Shown here piece by piece: positions 13,901-25,900 of a stretch of DNA of 64,000 bases. How positions within the stretch are numbered: the stretch's first letter is position 1; each line of letters begins with the position of its first letter. The stretch is from assembly GCF_040412425.1 (NCBI RefSeq), contig NC_089761.1, forward strand, positions 21,677,644 to 21,741,643, written 5' to 3'. Under the pieces are notes generated by a model. It made no database searches. It was not told where the DNA came from and saw only the letters and a list, made by a program, of their open reading frames with translations. Source of the stretch: Macrobrachium rosenbergii. Its lineage: Eukaryota > Arthropoda > Malacostraca > Decapoda > Palaemonidae. A program made the position numbers and the translations under genes.

Positions 13901-16900
13901 CTACTGCAGAAAATGCCCTTGTAGAGAAGTCTGAAACAATTGAACAACTAAATAACAAACTGACAAATGCTGGAAATACTTTGAAGGACACAAATGCTCA
14001 GAGAGCACAATTAGAAGCTACACTAAGAGAAAAAGACCAAATGGTAAAAAGTTTGCAAGAGCAAGTCAGAGAATTGGAGGCATTAAAAAGTGACCTGAGT
14101 AAGGAAAAGGAATTAGTGAAAAGTAAAGAAAAGGAAGTCTCTGAAATGAAAAAGAAAATGATTGATGTAGACTCTAAGAAGATGCAGGCTGAGAGGACCC
14201 TTCAGGATACCCAAGAAAACTTGAGTAATATTCAGGCAGCTTCTCAGACTCTGAAAAGTGAATTAGAATCAGTGAAAGAACATCTGAAAAAGAAACTCAT
14301 GAGTATAGATGAAATGCAAATAAAGTTAGATGAAGGGTTAGCTGTGAAAGAGGACTTGAAAAGTAAGCTTCTTAGTGCACAAAGTGAGCATCAAAGTTTA
14401 AGTGAAGAGCTGAAAAAGTTACAGTCACAGAAAACTACTGTGGAATCTGACTTGAAGGCAGCTTTAGAAAAGAATGCAAGCATTGAGAAAAAACTGGAAA
14501 GTGTCACGTCAGAAAAAACAAAATTGCAAGAAAATCTTGGTAAATCAGAAAGCGAAAACGCACAGTTAGAATTTACATTCAAAGAACAGACATCAAAGCA
14601 TCTTGCCCAGCTACAGGAATTACAAGAAAAGGAAAAGAAATTAAGTGCAGAAAATGCAGAGTTGTCTACCAAAGTGAGTAATTTGCAAAAAGAAATTGAT
14701 GAAATTTCAAAGGCAAGGGATGTAGTAACTCAGGATTTACAAAAGGAGAAGCAAAACTTAGAAGTAAGTATTACTGTAATAGGTTTTTCAAAGTTACTTT
14801 TAACATACAGAACGGCATTTCTATGGTTTGACATATTAAATGACAAAGATGATTTTGTTCATGTACAAATCAGTGATTTGTTTATAAAGATAAGAAACAA
14901 ACTTTTTCAGGCATTGAAAACTAATAGTGAGAAGTTACATCAGCAACTAGAGCAGCTAAATAAGGAACACCATGCACTAAATCAAGAGAAGAAGGAGTTG
15001 GAAGAAAAAACAAATGAATTAAAAGACAAGGTGAGATGTTTAAAAAGAAATGATTTTTAACCCTCAGATGTGTAGTTTTTGCTTGTTACAGGTTGATCAC
15101 ATTCTTTATTTTGTTTTGGTAAGGTATTTTTTATTATACTAAAGTTGAATTTATAGTTTTAAAAGTGTGATTTTGATTAATGTACAGTAATGTATGGTTG
15201 ATAGATGGTATACAGTATAGTGAAATTAAAAATACCACGTTAATTCTGCTTCTTGCTAAAACTGTGTCAGTCAGGAATTGTTTTTTAATTCAGTTCATTA
15301 TTATTACTTTTTTACAGAAATACATATCAAATACAATTGTGACATGCATGATTAAAAGAGGTTTCATTCATGAAAGTCATTTTAAACTTGCTACATGCAT
15401 GAAATATGAAGAATTTTAAACTAGGAAGTTTAGAATGCATGCTACATTTTTCCACAGAGTAATTCTCGTGTTGAAACCTAGTCAAGTACACAATGTATAC
15501 AAAACCATTTTTTTTTCAAGTTAAATGAGGAGTGTGATACCAGAGCTGCATTAGTGGCTCAACATGCAGCTGAACTGACAGCTCAGCAGGATGCCCGAGA
15601 TCAGTCAGAATCTCAGTTACAATCATTAAAAGAGTCTTCAAGTAAAATGAAGGCTGAGCTAGAAAAGAAAGTTGCCTCACAGGAAAAAGAGGTGAGTTGT
15701 ACTGCAATTTTTTTATAGATATTGCCAGCTTGATTCAGATTCTGCATTTTAGTTATACTGTGGTTAATTCTTTGTAAAACAAGTTCGTGCACACACTGTG
15801 ACATGATATCATACGTCATTCTTTCCTCAACTTTTCATGATGCAAAGTTATCAGCATTTTCATTTATAATGACTTAACAAAACACTGTAAAAAGTTGCTT
15901 ATCTCTTTTTAAAATCGACATGTCCGAGATATAAATTTTCAAACTTTGTTTGGAACGCAGATACACCATGGAGATTTAACCCCACCGGATGCCGTGTAGC
16001 TGGCAGGAGACATACCCATAAAACCAGGCCGTTTCATTCTCGGGCGATTGGGAACGATTCGCCATTCGCCTGGCCCCCAACTGTCAGTTCCTTTGTCTGC
16101 TTTGCACTTAGTTGTGGCGTCCTCCTTGGTGAAGTACCACTGCCTGTTTATTTATCGGCTAGCCTAGCTCTGGGAATTCGTGGCTGTCGGATTAAGCTTC
16201 GGGATCCAGAGTTTGTATTAGGAGTTTTAAATCGCCAACTAGTTAAACTTTCTAAATATTTATCGCCATTCTTTGTGTACAGCATGAAGCCAAGAGTGTT
16301 CTAGAGAAACACATGCAGTGAATGTGTATGGAATGGAGTCAGAGTTTTGGCAAAACATACAGTTCCCATCAGGATAAAGCTGGTTAGATAGGGATAGGAA
16401 AGCTTTTTGAAGGGAAGCTAGGCTATCATCTTCGGTGGTGGCATTGATGCCACCTCCTTCACCGGGCTGTTCCTTCCTCTCCTACCCCTCCTCTACCGCT
16501 GCTCTTTCCCCTCCTCATATTCGCCCTCTTCTTCACCAGCTCAGCATGTTTTCCTAAAGTCAAGCCTCCAGCCTCGAGGTTGATAAATCAGAATTCGGTT
16601 TTCAGAAATCAAATGGGAGCTTAAGTCGAACGGTTTCATGGAGTCGGTCTTAAGTTTAGTGCATTCACACTGTAGTCCCGGCGCAGCGCCGGGTGATGAC
16701 GCTGGTGTTGGTGATAACATGTGGTTGTTGGCGATCGCATTTCAGGCGGAGTTCTGCTCGTTTTCTCTGAATCTTTTGAGCAAAGGCAACTGGTCCCCGC
16801 CTTCTGAGGCCAGGGAAGACAGTCCGCGCTGGCAAAAGGTCAGAAATTATTGCCCACGAGCAGGCTCGCCCAAGGCACAGGAAAGCCTTAGTTCTGGTGG

Positions 16901-19900
16901 CGGAAGTAGTAAGCTTGACTTCGCCTTCTCGGTTACGAAAGCTTCAGGACGTGAAAGTGATCCATGGACGCGTTGATCTTCTCGCCATCGCCGACATCGC
17001 AGGATGGTGTCCCCAGCGCTTCATCAAGGCGTGTCGCAGTCAGCGCACCTACCTAAGGTTGTTTTCCTTCAGGTGAGTAGCAGCAGTTCATCCAGTCCTT
17101 CATATTCCAGCTCTTCGGATCCCTCCTCACATCGCAGTGGGATCAGACCCTCGCCCTTAAAGAGGCATTCTTCGGATAATTCCGCCCTAGGGTTACTAAA
17201 CTTCAAGAAAAGGACAGCCAGCCCTATACCTGGTTGCTCAGCTGATCCATCAAGAAGATACATTTCAGACGCCTCCCAGGTCACCTAAGTGCAGTCAAGA
17301 GGCCTAGCCTCTCCAGGAAGTTCCGCCGCAGTGCCCGCCCTCTACTCCTCCTCCCACCTAATTGTCTGCGCCTTTGCTACATCCCCGCTCCCAGGAGTCT
17401 ATTCCTGTTGGAAGAGAAGTTAGAAAAGGTAGTCCGCAAAGTCCTTGGTATTCCTGAGGACAAAGCAGCAGTTCCTCCTCAACTCCTGGACCCGTCTGGG
17501 CACGGAAATCACCTTTCAGAAGAGGAAGGCCCAGGCGAATCGCCTCTTCACACATTTTTCTCTTAGCAGTTTCTGCTGCAGTCGTGGCTCACAACATTTT
17601 CAACCGACAGCCCCCTTTCTCCGACTTCTATGTTGCGTCTGGGAAAACAAGGTCCTGCCACTTCACTTCCTAAGTTGGTAACTTCCACCGCCTCCAAGAA
17701 AGCAGTAAAAGAGTAGAGGCGTGGTTAAGCCAAGAGGTCCTCGGTAAGTCGCCGCTTAGGCATCTCCTTCAAAGCTGTTGAAAAGAGAAAAACACAGACA
17801 GCACAGGAGCCTCCTTCACTGGGATCCGCACTTTCAGCACAGGGGGACTGGGCCCTTTGTGGACCCCTCACAAGACGCATTTCAATCTGAGGTGCCAAGA
17901 CCTCTTTTCTGCCCTAGATGTAGAACATTTTTCCAGGAACCTCTTCTGCCTAGAGATTGTCAGCTTTATCGATTGGTCACTGGGAGCTGTTTTCAAACAG
18001 GTGAGCAGGCTAATTCGAGAAGACGTCTTGAAAAAAATCAGGTTCCTTCTCTTCCTGCACCGATATCGCTATCCATGATGCGGCAGGCTAAATTTCCTCC
18101 CTCTCTTTGCTATGGCCAATTTTGAAGAAGAGGGAACTTGTGTCAGTTCTTTTCATAAGGCTGTGATCCCTTCGCAGAGAACGGCTTTGATGTTCAGCAG
18201 ACCTTTGACAAGAAGGGCTCTTCCCAGAAGCAGTGTGAAAAGACGTCCTGTCAGCCATGTGGATAAGATGGGCCGCCACACATCCTGTCTATGTTCTCCA
18301 CCAGGACCCGAGGCCTGCTCCCGCCTCCTTTGACCAAGATGGTATCTCCCTTCAACAGGCATCCGTTTGTAACCCAGGTCCAAACTTTACCAAGGTCCCG
18401 CCATAACTCCAGGGGTCACAAGTTCTCTCAGCCACAATGTCATACCAGTAGCAGGGATCCTTGTCTCCATGCGCCGGTAGGGGCCAGACTCAGCCTCTTT
18501 GGGAGGAAATGGAGAGACAGAGGCAGATCAGTGGGTGTGCAGTGCTCCAGCCAGGCTACCGCCTGTTGCTCGCCCAACCTCTCCTCCTCTCCACTCCACC
18601 TCCCATTTCCTTTGATACATACCTGGCAAGAGGCTCAGCTGCTTTTCGCCCTAGAGACAGTAGTCCGGTCTCTTAGGGAAAGCGGCCATCGAAGTAGTGG
18701 TGGACGTGTCAACCCCAGGTTTTGCCAACCGCCTGTTTGTAGTCCCCTGTCATCAGGGGGGTTGGAGGCCAGTTCTGGCTTAGTGTTTCACTATGTACTT
18801 AGTGAAAACCAAGTTCTCCCAGAGATGAAAACGGTAGAACTGCCCAGTTCTTCAGGCACTAACTGGGGATTGATGGTGACCTGACATGAAGATGCCTACT
18901 TCCACATTCCAGTACACGGACTCAGAGGTAGCTTGCTTTGTTTTAAGGACAGAGTTTACCAGTCCTGGGCCCCTCTTGGCCTGTCAGACAGCTCCCCTGG
19001 GTGTTCACTACAGGATTCGCCCGACAGGTCATTATCCACACCTGAGGGAGTTCGGATTCTCCTTGTACCTAGATCGACCACTGTCTGGCTCATCATCAAG
19101 GGACCCGCTGAGGACCTTCACAGAACCCTAAGGTTAGCTCGACTTAGGGGATTCTGATAAACACGGAAAAGTCGAGCTTAGTTCTTTCACAGAGGATTCT
19201 TTATTTGGGATGACTCTGGGACAGTCTAGCTTTGGCTTTTTGTCTCCCAAAAGGGCCCTCCTGCTTTTCAGACGTGGAGAAGTTTTCTCCTGGACAGTTG
19301 CTCCACCCCAGTGGATGGCTCCCTGGGAACTCTGTCGCCAGCGGAGCAATTTGTATAGGTTAGCATCTGCACATGAGACCCCCACAGTTTTTCCTCAGGG
19401 ACTCTTGGGGGCAGAAGGAACCAAACGGACTCCACTTGTCTTCAACATTCCCTATGACGCAAGGGGCATCTTTTCTGGTGGAGGTCGCCGGAAAGGTTTT
19501 TCGAGGGTCTGGATTCTCTCCCAAGACAACCATCCCTGCAGATGTTCTCTGATCAGACGCCCAATGTTGGTGGGGAGCACATCTAGCCAACCTCAGGACG
19601 CCAGGAGTTTGTTTCGGACGAACAGAAGAAGTTCCACATCAATGTCAAGGAACTGTTGGCCATTCACCTCGGCCTCCAGGAAATTTTTGACCCACGCCTC
19701 AGGCCACAGCAGCTGTTCACGACAACCTCGATCGGCTCTAGCCTACATCCGAAACACAGGGAGGTACCCATTCCTTCAGCCTCTGTTCAAAGCTGAGGGA
19801 CCTCTTCTGTGGGCTAATGACAGCAAACAGGTGGCCCTGTTCTCGGTTTGCAGGGGAAACTGAACGTCCTGGCGACCAACTCAGCCGCCGGAAACCAGAC

Positions 19901-22900
19901 TCCCTCACGGAGGACCTGCACCCGCAAGTGCCTAGACTGTGGGAACTGGTGGGGCACCTCCACAACAGATCTCGCCACCTCCAAGAACCATCGCCTCCCA
20001 GTGTTCTGCTCACCAGTTCCAGACCCACTGACTCACTTTGGACGCCATGCGCTCCTAGGACTGACGAACCGTTTGCCCATGCCTTCCTCTCCCTTTCGGC
20101 TCATCAGGCAAGTGATAAACAAAGTGAAATTCCACAGCAGGGTCGAGCTGGATCCTCTGTCTCCGCTCTGGCCAGGAAGGCGGCTCGGACCTGCTAGATC
20201 TCCTGGATAGACTTCCCGAGGCTTCTCCTCAAAAGAAGTCTTCTCATACAACCCCACCAATGAAGTTCCACTAGATTGTTCATCCTCGCTCTGACAGGTT
20301 TCAGACTGTCAGTGGTTTCATCAGAGCGCGAGGTTTTTCAAGAAAGGCTGTAGAGGCTATTATGAGGTGCAGAAGGGACTCCTCGAGTTAAAATTATGTC
20401 AATCCCAAGTAGACAGTCTTCAGGAACTGTTGGAGAAAAATAGTATCTCTCCTCTTTCTTCACTGCCTATAACTCAATCTCACATTTTTTCATTTACTTG
20501 AGGGATTCAAGAAAATTGATGCCATCAACCATCAAGGGCTGCTAGAGCCATGCTGTCCCTCCATTTTCTACCATAGGGTTAGGGACTTATCAACAACTGA
20601 GACTTGTCAGACCTCCTCAAGTCCTTAGACACAGCTAAGGCCCCAAAACCTGCTCCCTTGCCTGGAATTTAGATGTAGTTTTGAGGTGGAGCCATGTCTC
20701 CAATGAACCTTGAAGGTCTTTTCTTAGAGACCCCACTAAGAAATCCCTTTTCTGTTACTTCTTTAGCAACGCAAAAGAGGGTTAGTGAAATACAAGCCAT
20801 TGACAAGAAGCGGGGTTTTTCACACAGTAATGCTGTTTGCCTGCTCACCTTGAATTTTCTAGCCAAGAACGAGTCTCCTTCCAACCCGTGGCCCGGTCTC
20901 ACCATTCAGAACCTCCATGGTCTGGGCCCTCAAGAATTGAGGCTTCTTTGTGCCCCCTGGCAGAGCTATCAAAACTACTTTGGCCAGAACGGCCAGCACA
21001 GAGGACGTTCCTCTAACCTGTGGTGTTCAGTGAAAGATCCAACCAGACTTTATCCAAGAATGCCTTGGCTTTCTTCGCAAGTGAACTCATCTTAGAGGCC
21101 ACGGGCACATCAACGAAGAGGACGACGCCCTAGTCAAGTCTCACATTCACGGCGCGCCACAGCAACTCTCAGTGGCCTTTCGTCACACAAGTCACTTTCG
21201 CAGATCACAGGAGCACCTTCTGAGGTCGGGAAGTCGTGTTTGGCGCCTCACCACCTTAGGGAGGTTGAAGCTTGCGCATCAGGACCTTGTTTTGCTAGGT
21301 CCCGTGATCGGCAGTAGTTTGGTTTTTTGGGAACACACTAGGGTAGAATCTTATCTTCCTCCCTGTGGTTTTATGGTTGTTGAGTTAATGGGGAAGCCAG
21401 GGTGCTCATTCACCTGAGCACCCTCCATCAGTTGCTGAGTTGAGGGTATAGGGAAGGGACACATTTAACTATTTTTAGGTTAGGGCGTGTGAGACCTTTT
21501 CAGTCTGGTTGTTTTCCAACTGCTCAGGGCAAGAGCAAAAGGAAGTCACCCCTTGTCTCAGTCAGTGGTGTACTTCCTGACTGTTTGGGCTTGTTATGGA
21601 GCAGAGTGGCTAGAAGTGCTTACGCCTGCTCCCTGGGTGGCAGGTAATGGAGTCAACCAGCAGCAGTACCTCCCGCAAAGCCCATCTACCAGGCAAGGTG
21701 ACCTCCTGCCCTTTGTTGGTATGGATCCTTAAGATACCCATGGTTAGAGTTTTTCCTTTTCTTTTTTTTTGTGTGTGTGTAAACTTTCAACTGGTACCTC
21801 ATCCCCTGCCCTTCCACCTAAATGTGGAATCAGCTTACAGTGTTTTTGGTGTCATTATAATGAAATGACATTTTTATGATAAAATGATGTTTCATTATAC
21901 TTAACAAAAACACTGTAACGCAAAGGTCTCCTCCTCCTCCCCAGGGGAGACGTTATCTCAGGTTTTCACTAATTGTATACCGAGAATGAAAACTGACCTG
22001 GGTTTATGGGTGTCTCCCGACACGCTACCCTGCACCGGCATCCGTGGGGTTGGGTCTCCGCCAATTGTATCAGCTGTTTCAAACAAAGTTTGAAAATTAT
22101 ATCTCGACGTCGATTTTAGAGAGATAAAGCTTTTACAGTGTTTTGGTAAGTATAATGGAACATCATTTTATCATAAAATGTTATTATGATTATTAACCCC
22201 TAACGCCGACTGACGTAATTACACGCTGACTCAAAAATTGTCTGTTGCGCCGAGGGACGCATCAGGTCGATCACTTAAAATTTCAACATTTGGTCAATCT
22301 CGACTGACTGAAAATGGTCGAAAAAACACAATTGTAGGCTAAACTCTTACATTCTAGTAATATTCAATCATTTACCTTCATTTTGCAACATATTGAAGTT
22401 CTAGCACAATATTTCGATTTATGTGAATTTTGAAAAAACTTTCCTTACGCCCACAATTGGTAACTCAGCCGAAAATTTCAGAAATTCTTTCATCATTTTG
22501 TCGTAATTTTTGCACTGTTTTTATATTAACCGTTACATAAGTTTTATGTATGAAAATGTGCGCAATTTCGCAAAATACAACAAAATACAACCTATGAAGT
22601 TGTAGCTTTTATCAGTTTGGAAATATTTTCATATAAACCACGATAACTTTGCCAAAATTTCAACCTGCGGTCAACTTTGACTCGACCGAAATGGTCACAA
22701 ACGCAATTGTAAGCTAAAAAACCTACATTCTAGTAATATTCAATCATTTACCTTCATTTTGCAACAAATTGAGTCTCTAGCACAATATTTCGATTTATAG
22801 AATTTTAAAAAAAACTTTTCCAGACCGCTTGTTGTAGTTCTTTCGTCAGGTTGTCGTAAATGTTTCTATATTTTATATTAGTCGTTACATAAAGTTTTAT

Positions 22901-25900
22901 ATGTGGAAATGTGCGCAATTTGTGTACAATACAACATAGTAATAACTCATGGTTTGCTGGCACTTTATCAGTTTGAAATATTTTCATATAAATCACGATA
23001 ACTGCCAAAAATTTCAACAACCGGTCAATTTTAACTTTCGACCAAAATGGTAAAAAAACACAATTACAAGCTAAAACTCTTACATTCTAGCAATATTCAA
23101 TCATGTACCTTCATTTCGCAACAAACTGAAGTCTCTTGCATAATATTTCGATTTATGGTGAATTTCTGAAAAAAAAACTTTTTCCTTACGTTTATAGCAT
23201 GTAACCCGGCTAACATCTCAGAAATTCTTTTGCCACGTTGTCGTATGTTTGCATCGTTTTACATGAGTCGTTACATAAACTTTTATATATGAAAATGTGC
23301 GCATTTCATGTAGAATACAACAGAAAATAGGTCATGATTGTAGCTTTTATTAGTTTTGAAATATTTTCACATAAATCACGATAACTGCAAAATTTCAACC
23401 TTCGGTCAACTTTAACTCGACCGAAATGGTCGAAAATGAAATTGAAAATAAAACTCTTACATTCTAGTAATATTCAATCATTTACTTTTCATTTTGCAAT
23501 AAATTGAAGTCTCTAGAACAATATTTCGATTTATGGTGAATTTTGAAAAAAACATTTTCCTTACGTCCTGCAACTCGGCCAAACATCTCAGAAATTTTTC
23601 GTCACGTTGTCGAATGTTTGCACCGCTTTTATATTAGTCATTACATAAACTTTTTATATGAAAATGTGTGCAATTTCATGTACAATACAACAGAAAATAA
23701 CTCATGGTTGTAGCTTTTATCAGTTTTGAAATATTTTCATATAAATCACGATAAATAGAAAAAATTCAACTTTCGGTCAACTTTAACTTGACCGAAATGG
23801 TCGAAAACTGCAATTGTAAGCTAAAACACTTACAGTCTAGTAATATTCAATCAATTAGCTTCATTTTTCAACAAACAGGAAGTTTCTAGCACAGTATTTC
23901 GATTTATGGTGAATTTTTGGAAAAAACTTGTTTTTACATCCACGCGTTACGAATTCATGCATCATTTTGTGATAATATTTTCTCTGTGTTGCTTTAATCG
24001 TTTTACAATTTGTTATATACCAAAATCATTGCAATTTAGTGTACAATACAAAGAAAAATAAATAACACGTTAGCTTTAACTGTTTTGCTCACAGTGCGAT
24101 TTGTATAAAATTATATATGAAAATTTTTTTTTACTGTCATATATTTCAATATTTATATATGATAATGATATTTTTTTCATTTCTGATGGTTGCATACTAA
24201 ACTCAGGCAATGAAAAAAAGACAAAATGAACTCTTAATCTTAAAAACTAAGTGCTGTGATTTAAAAAAACTTTTTTCCGCTTCGGCACTAACTCCCGAAC
24301 GCCGCCGGCATATGGGAGACGTTTTTGTAAATAGAGGCTCGGCGTTAGAGGGTTATAGGCTTAAAACCAATGAAGGTAATAGAACATTACTCTGTAAAAC
24401 TTAATACAAAATAAGATGAAACAGGATGGGCGTGTGGGATTTAGATTAAAAAATCTGGGCACTGGGGATAATGAAGGTCCAGGTTCAGTAAAAAAAAAAA
24501 AAATCAACATTACCTCCATTGTTGGTGACCTAAAAAAAACTGTGAATGAAGTAGTATAGTATATATCCCTAGTTACCTAATATGCATTTTAAGATCCTTA
24601 TGGTTAATCAAGTTGAAGGCTGTACTAAAATCAGTTTGAATAAGCCCAGACTCTTATCCATTGTCAAGATTGTCTGGGATGTAAATAGTAGCCCCTATCA
24701 GATGCTTAGGCCTTGTGATAATTGGCAAAATCTGGTAAGTAACAAAGGCCCTGTAGTTTAGCTTTCACTTGGATATTCAAGGTATCCAACAGCTAACAGT
24801 AATGCCTTATAATTTCTAGCTGAAGATGTGCTATATTTTACACCTATCCTTCTGTTGAAGAGATTTATCTATAAAATGCACCACTTCTCAAAAGGTAGCG
24901 TAGCAAGTAATCACCATCATAATGTAACTGATAAGCATTAAAAGATGAGGGGTTACCTGCTTGAATGTAAAAGGGTGTCACATATGCTAAGTTATTTTTT
25001 TTTTTTTTTTAAAGAAGCAACATTTAATATCAAGGGACAGACTTACATAAGATCATCTTAGAGACCTTAGAAATTATGGGCTGTGTATTTAGATCACCAC
25101 TTTTGGACCCTTTGCAACAGGCACCATATTACATAATTTTCACTCATAAAAAAATACTGTTTAGTATTTTTAGTGGTTTACGTATTTTAGCTGTTTACAA
25201 TTCATCACGGTTTACAGTTTGATCTTCCTTTGTATTGGATACCAGATATTTTTGTAATTTTTATTTCTTTTATTTGGTTTTATCATCTTTTTTTATCTTT
25301 TCTGATGAAATTGTCATTATACTTTTTAACAGTTTCCATTTATTTTTTCAGGTAGCTAGTTTAAACAAACAGCTTGAAATTCATTATCAAAAAGTTGGAG
25401 AGTTAGAAGGACGAGTGGCAGGCCTTGAAGCAGAGGTTGCAGGATTAGCTGGAGAAAAGCTGGAATTGGAGGTAATTATAATTCTTCATAAGTATCTTTT
25501 ACCCATTATTGATCGTTTTCTCTTATGGAAAATGTAGCAACTGAGGACTGATGAGCAACTCCTGTTTGTCACTGTAGAAAACTTGTGTAGATGATCTTTT
25601 AAAAGTTAGGATAACCCAAGCCACAGGTGTAAACCCATTGATTTTGTTATACATATAGTATGTATTTTAGTATACAGTACCTAGTGTGAATATATTTGTC
25701 AGTGCATTGTTTTCTGTCTTCAGAGTTTGTCTCAGTTGAAGATAAAATTAAAAACTAAGTGTTTGTTAGGCATTAAATATCACATGTTTATAAATTAGTG
25801 TTATTATTTTTGGAACTGATATTATTAAGATGAAAACATTTCCATTGTGTTTGAATTGGGAGAAGAGTAGCCATAAAGCAGCACAGTTTGGCTTCATATA

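Larger units (their letters stand above)
15853..22189 (+). mobile_element. Decayed DIRS-type tyrosine-recombinase retroelement
   Basis: Inverted terminal repeats at about 15853-16043 and 21981-22189, plus an internal complementary region near 21838-21905. Those two features together mark DIRS elements, which integrate with a tyrosine recombinase rather than an integrase. Between them, in order and all on the plus strand: a low-complexity gag-like region, reverse transcriptase, RNase H, then tyrosine recombinase. Every domain is broken by stops and frameshifts. The interior is clearly more GC-rich than the surrounding intron. Superfamily call firm; exact ends approximate. Confidence 0.88.
15692..25351 (+). 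other. EEA1 intron swollen by transposons
   Basis: 9.66 kb between exons g and h. About 8.5 kb of it is two elements: the DIRS-type element (about 15853-22189) and the TTAA-flanked tandem-repeat element (22197-24352). The remainder (24357-25351) is AT-rich, with an A run near 24490 and a T run near 24998. Confidence 0.75.

Noticed and set aside
16638..17290. Intact host genes in the GC-rich block at 16.6-21.4 kb
   Set aside because: The short frames fall between DIRS terminal repeats and decay in step with the RT and recombinase; they are parts of one dead element.
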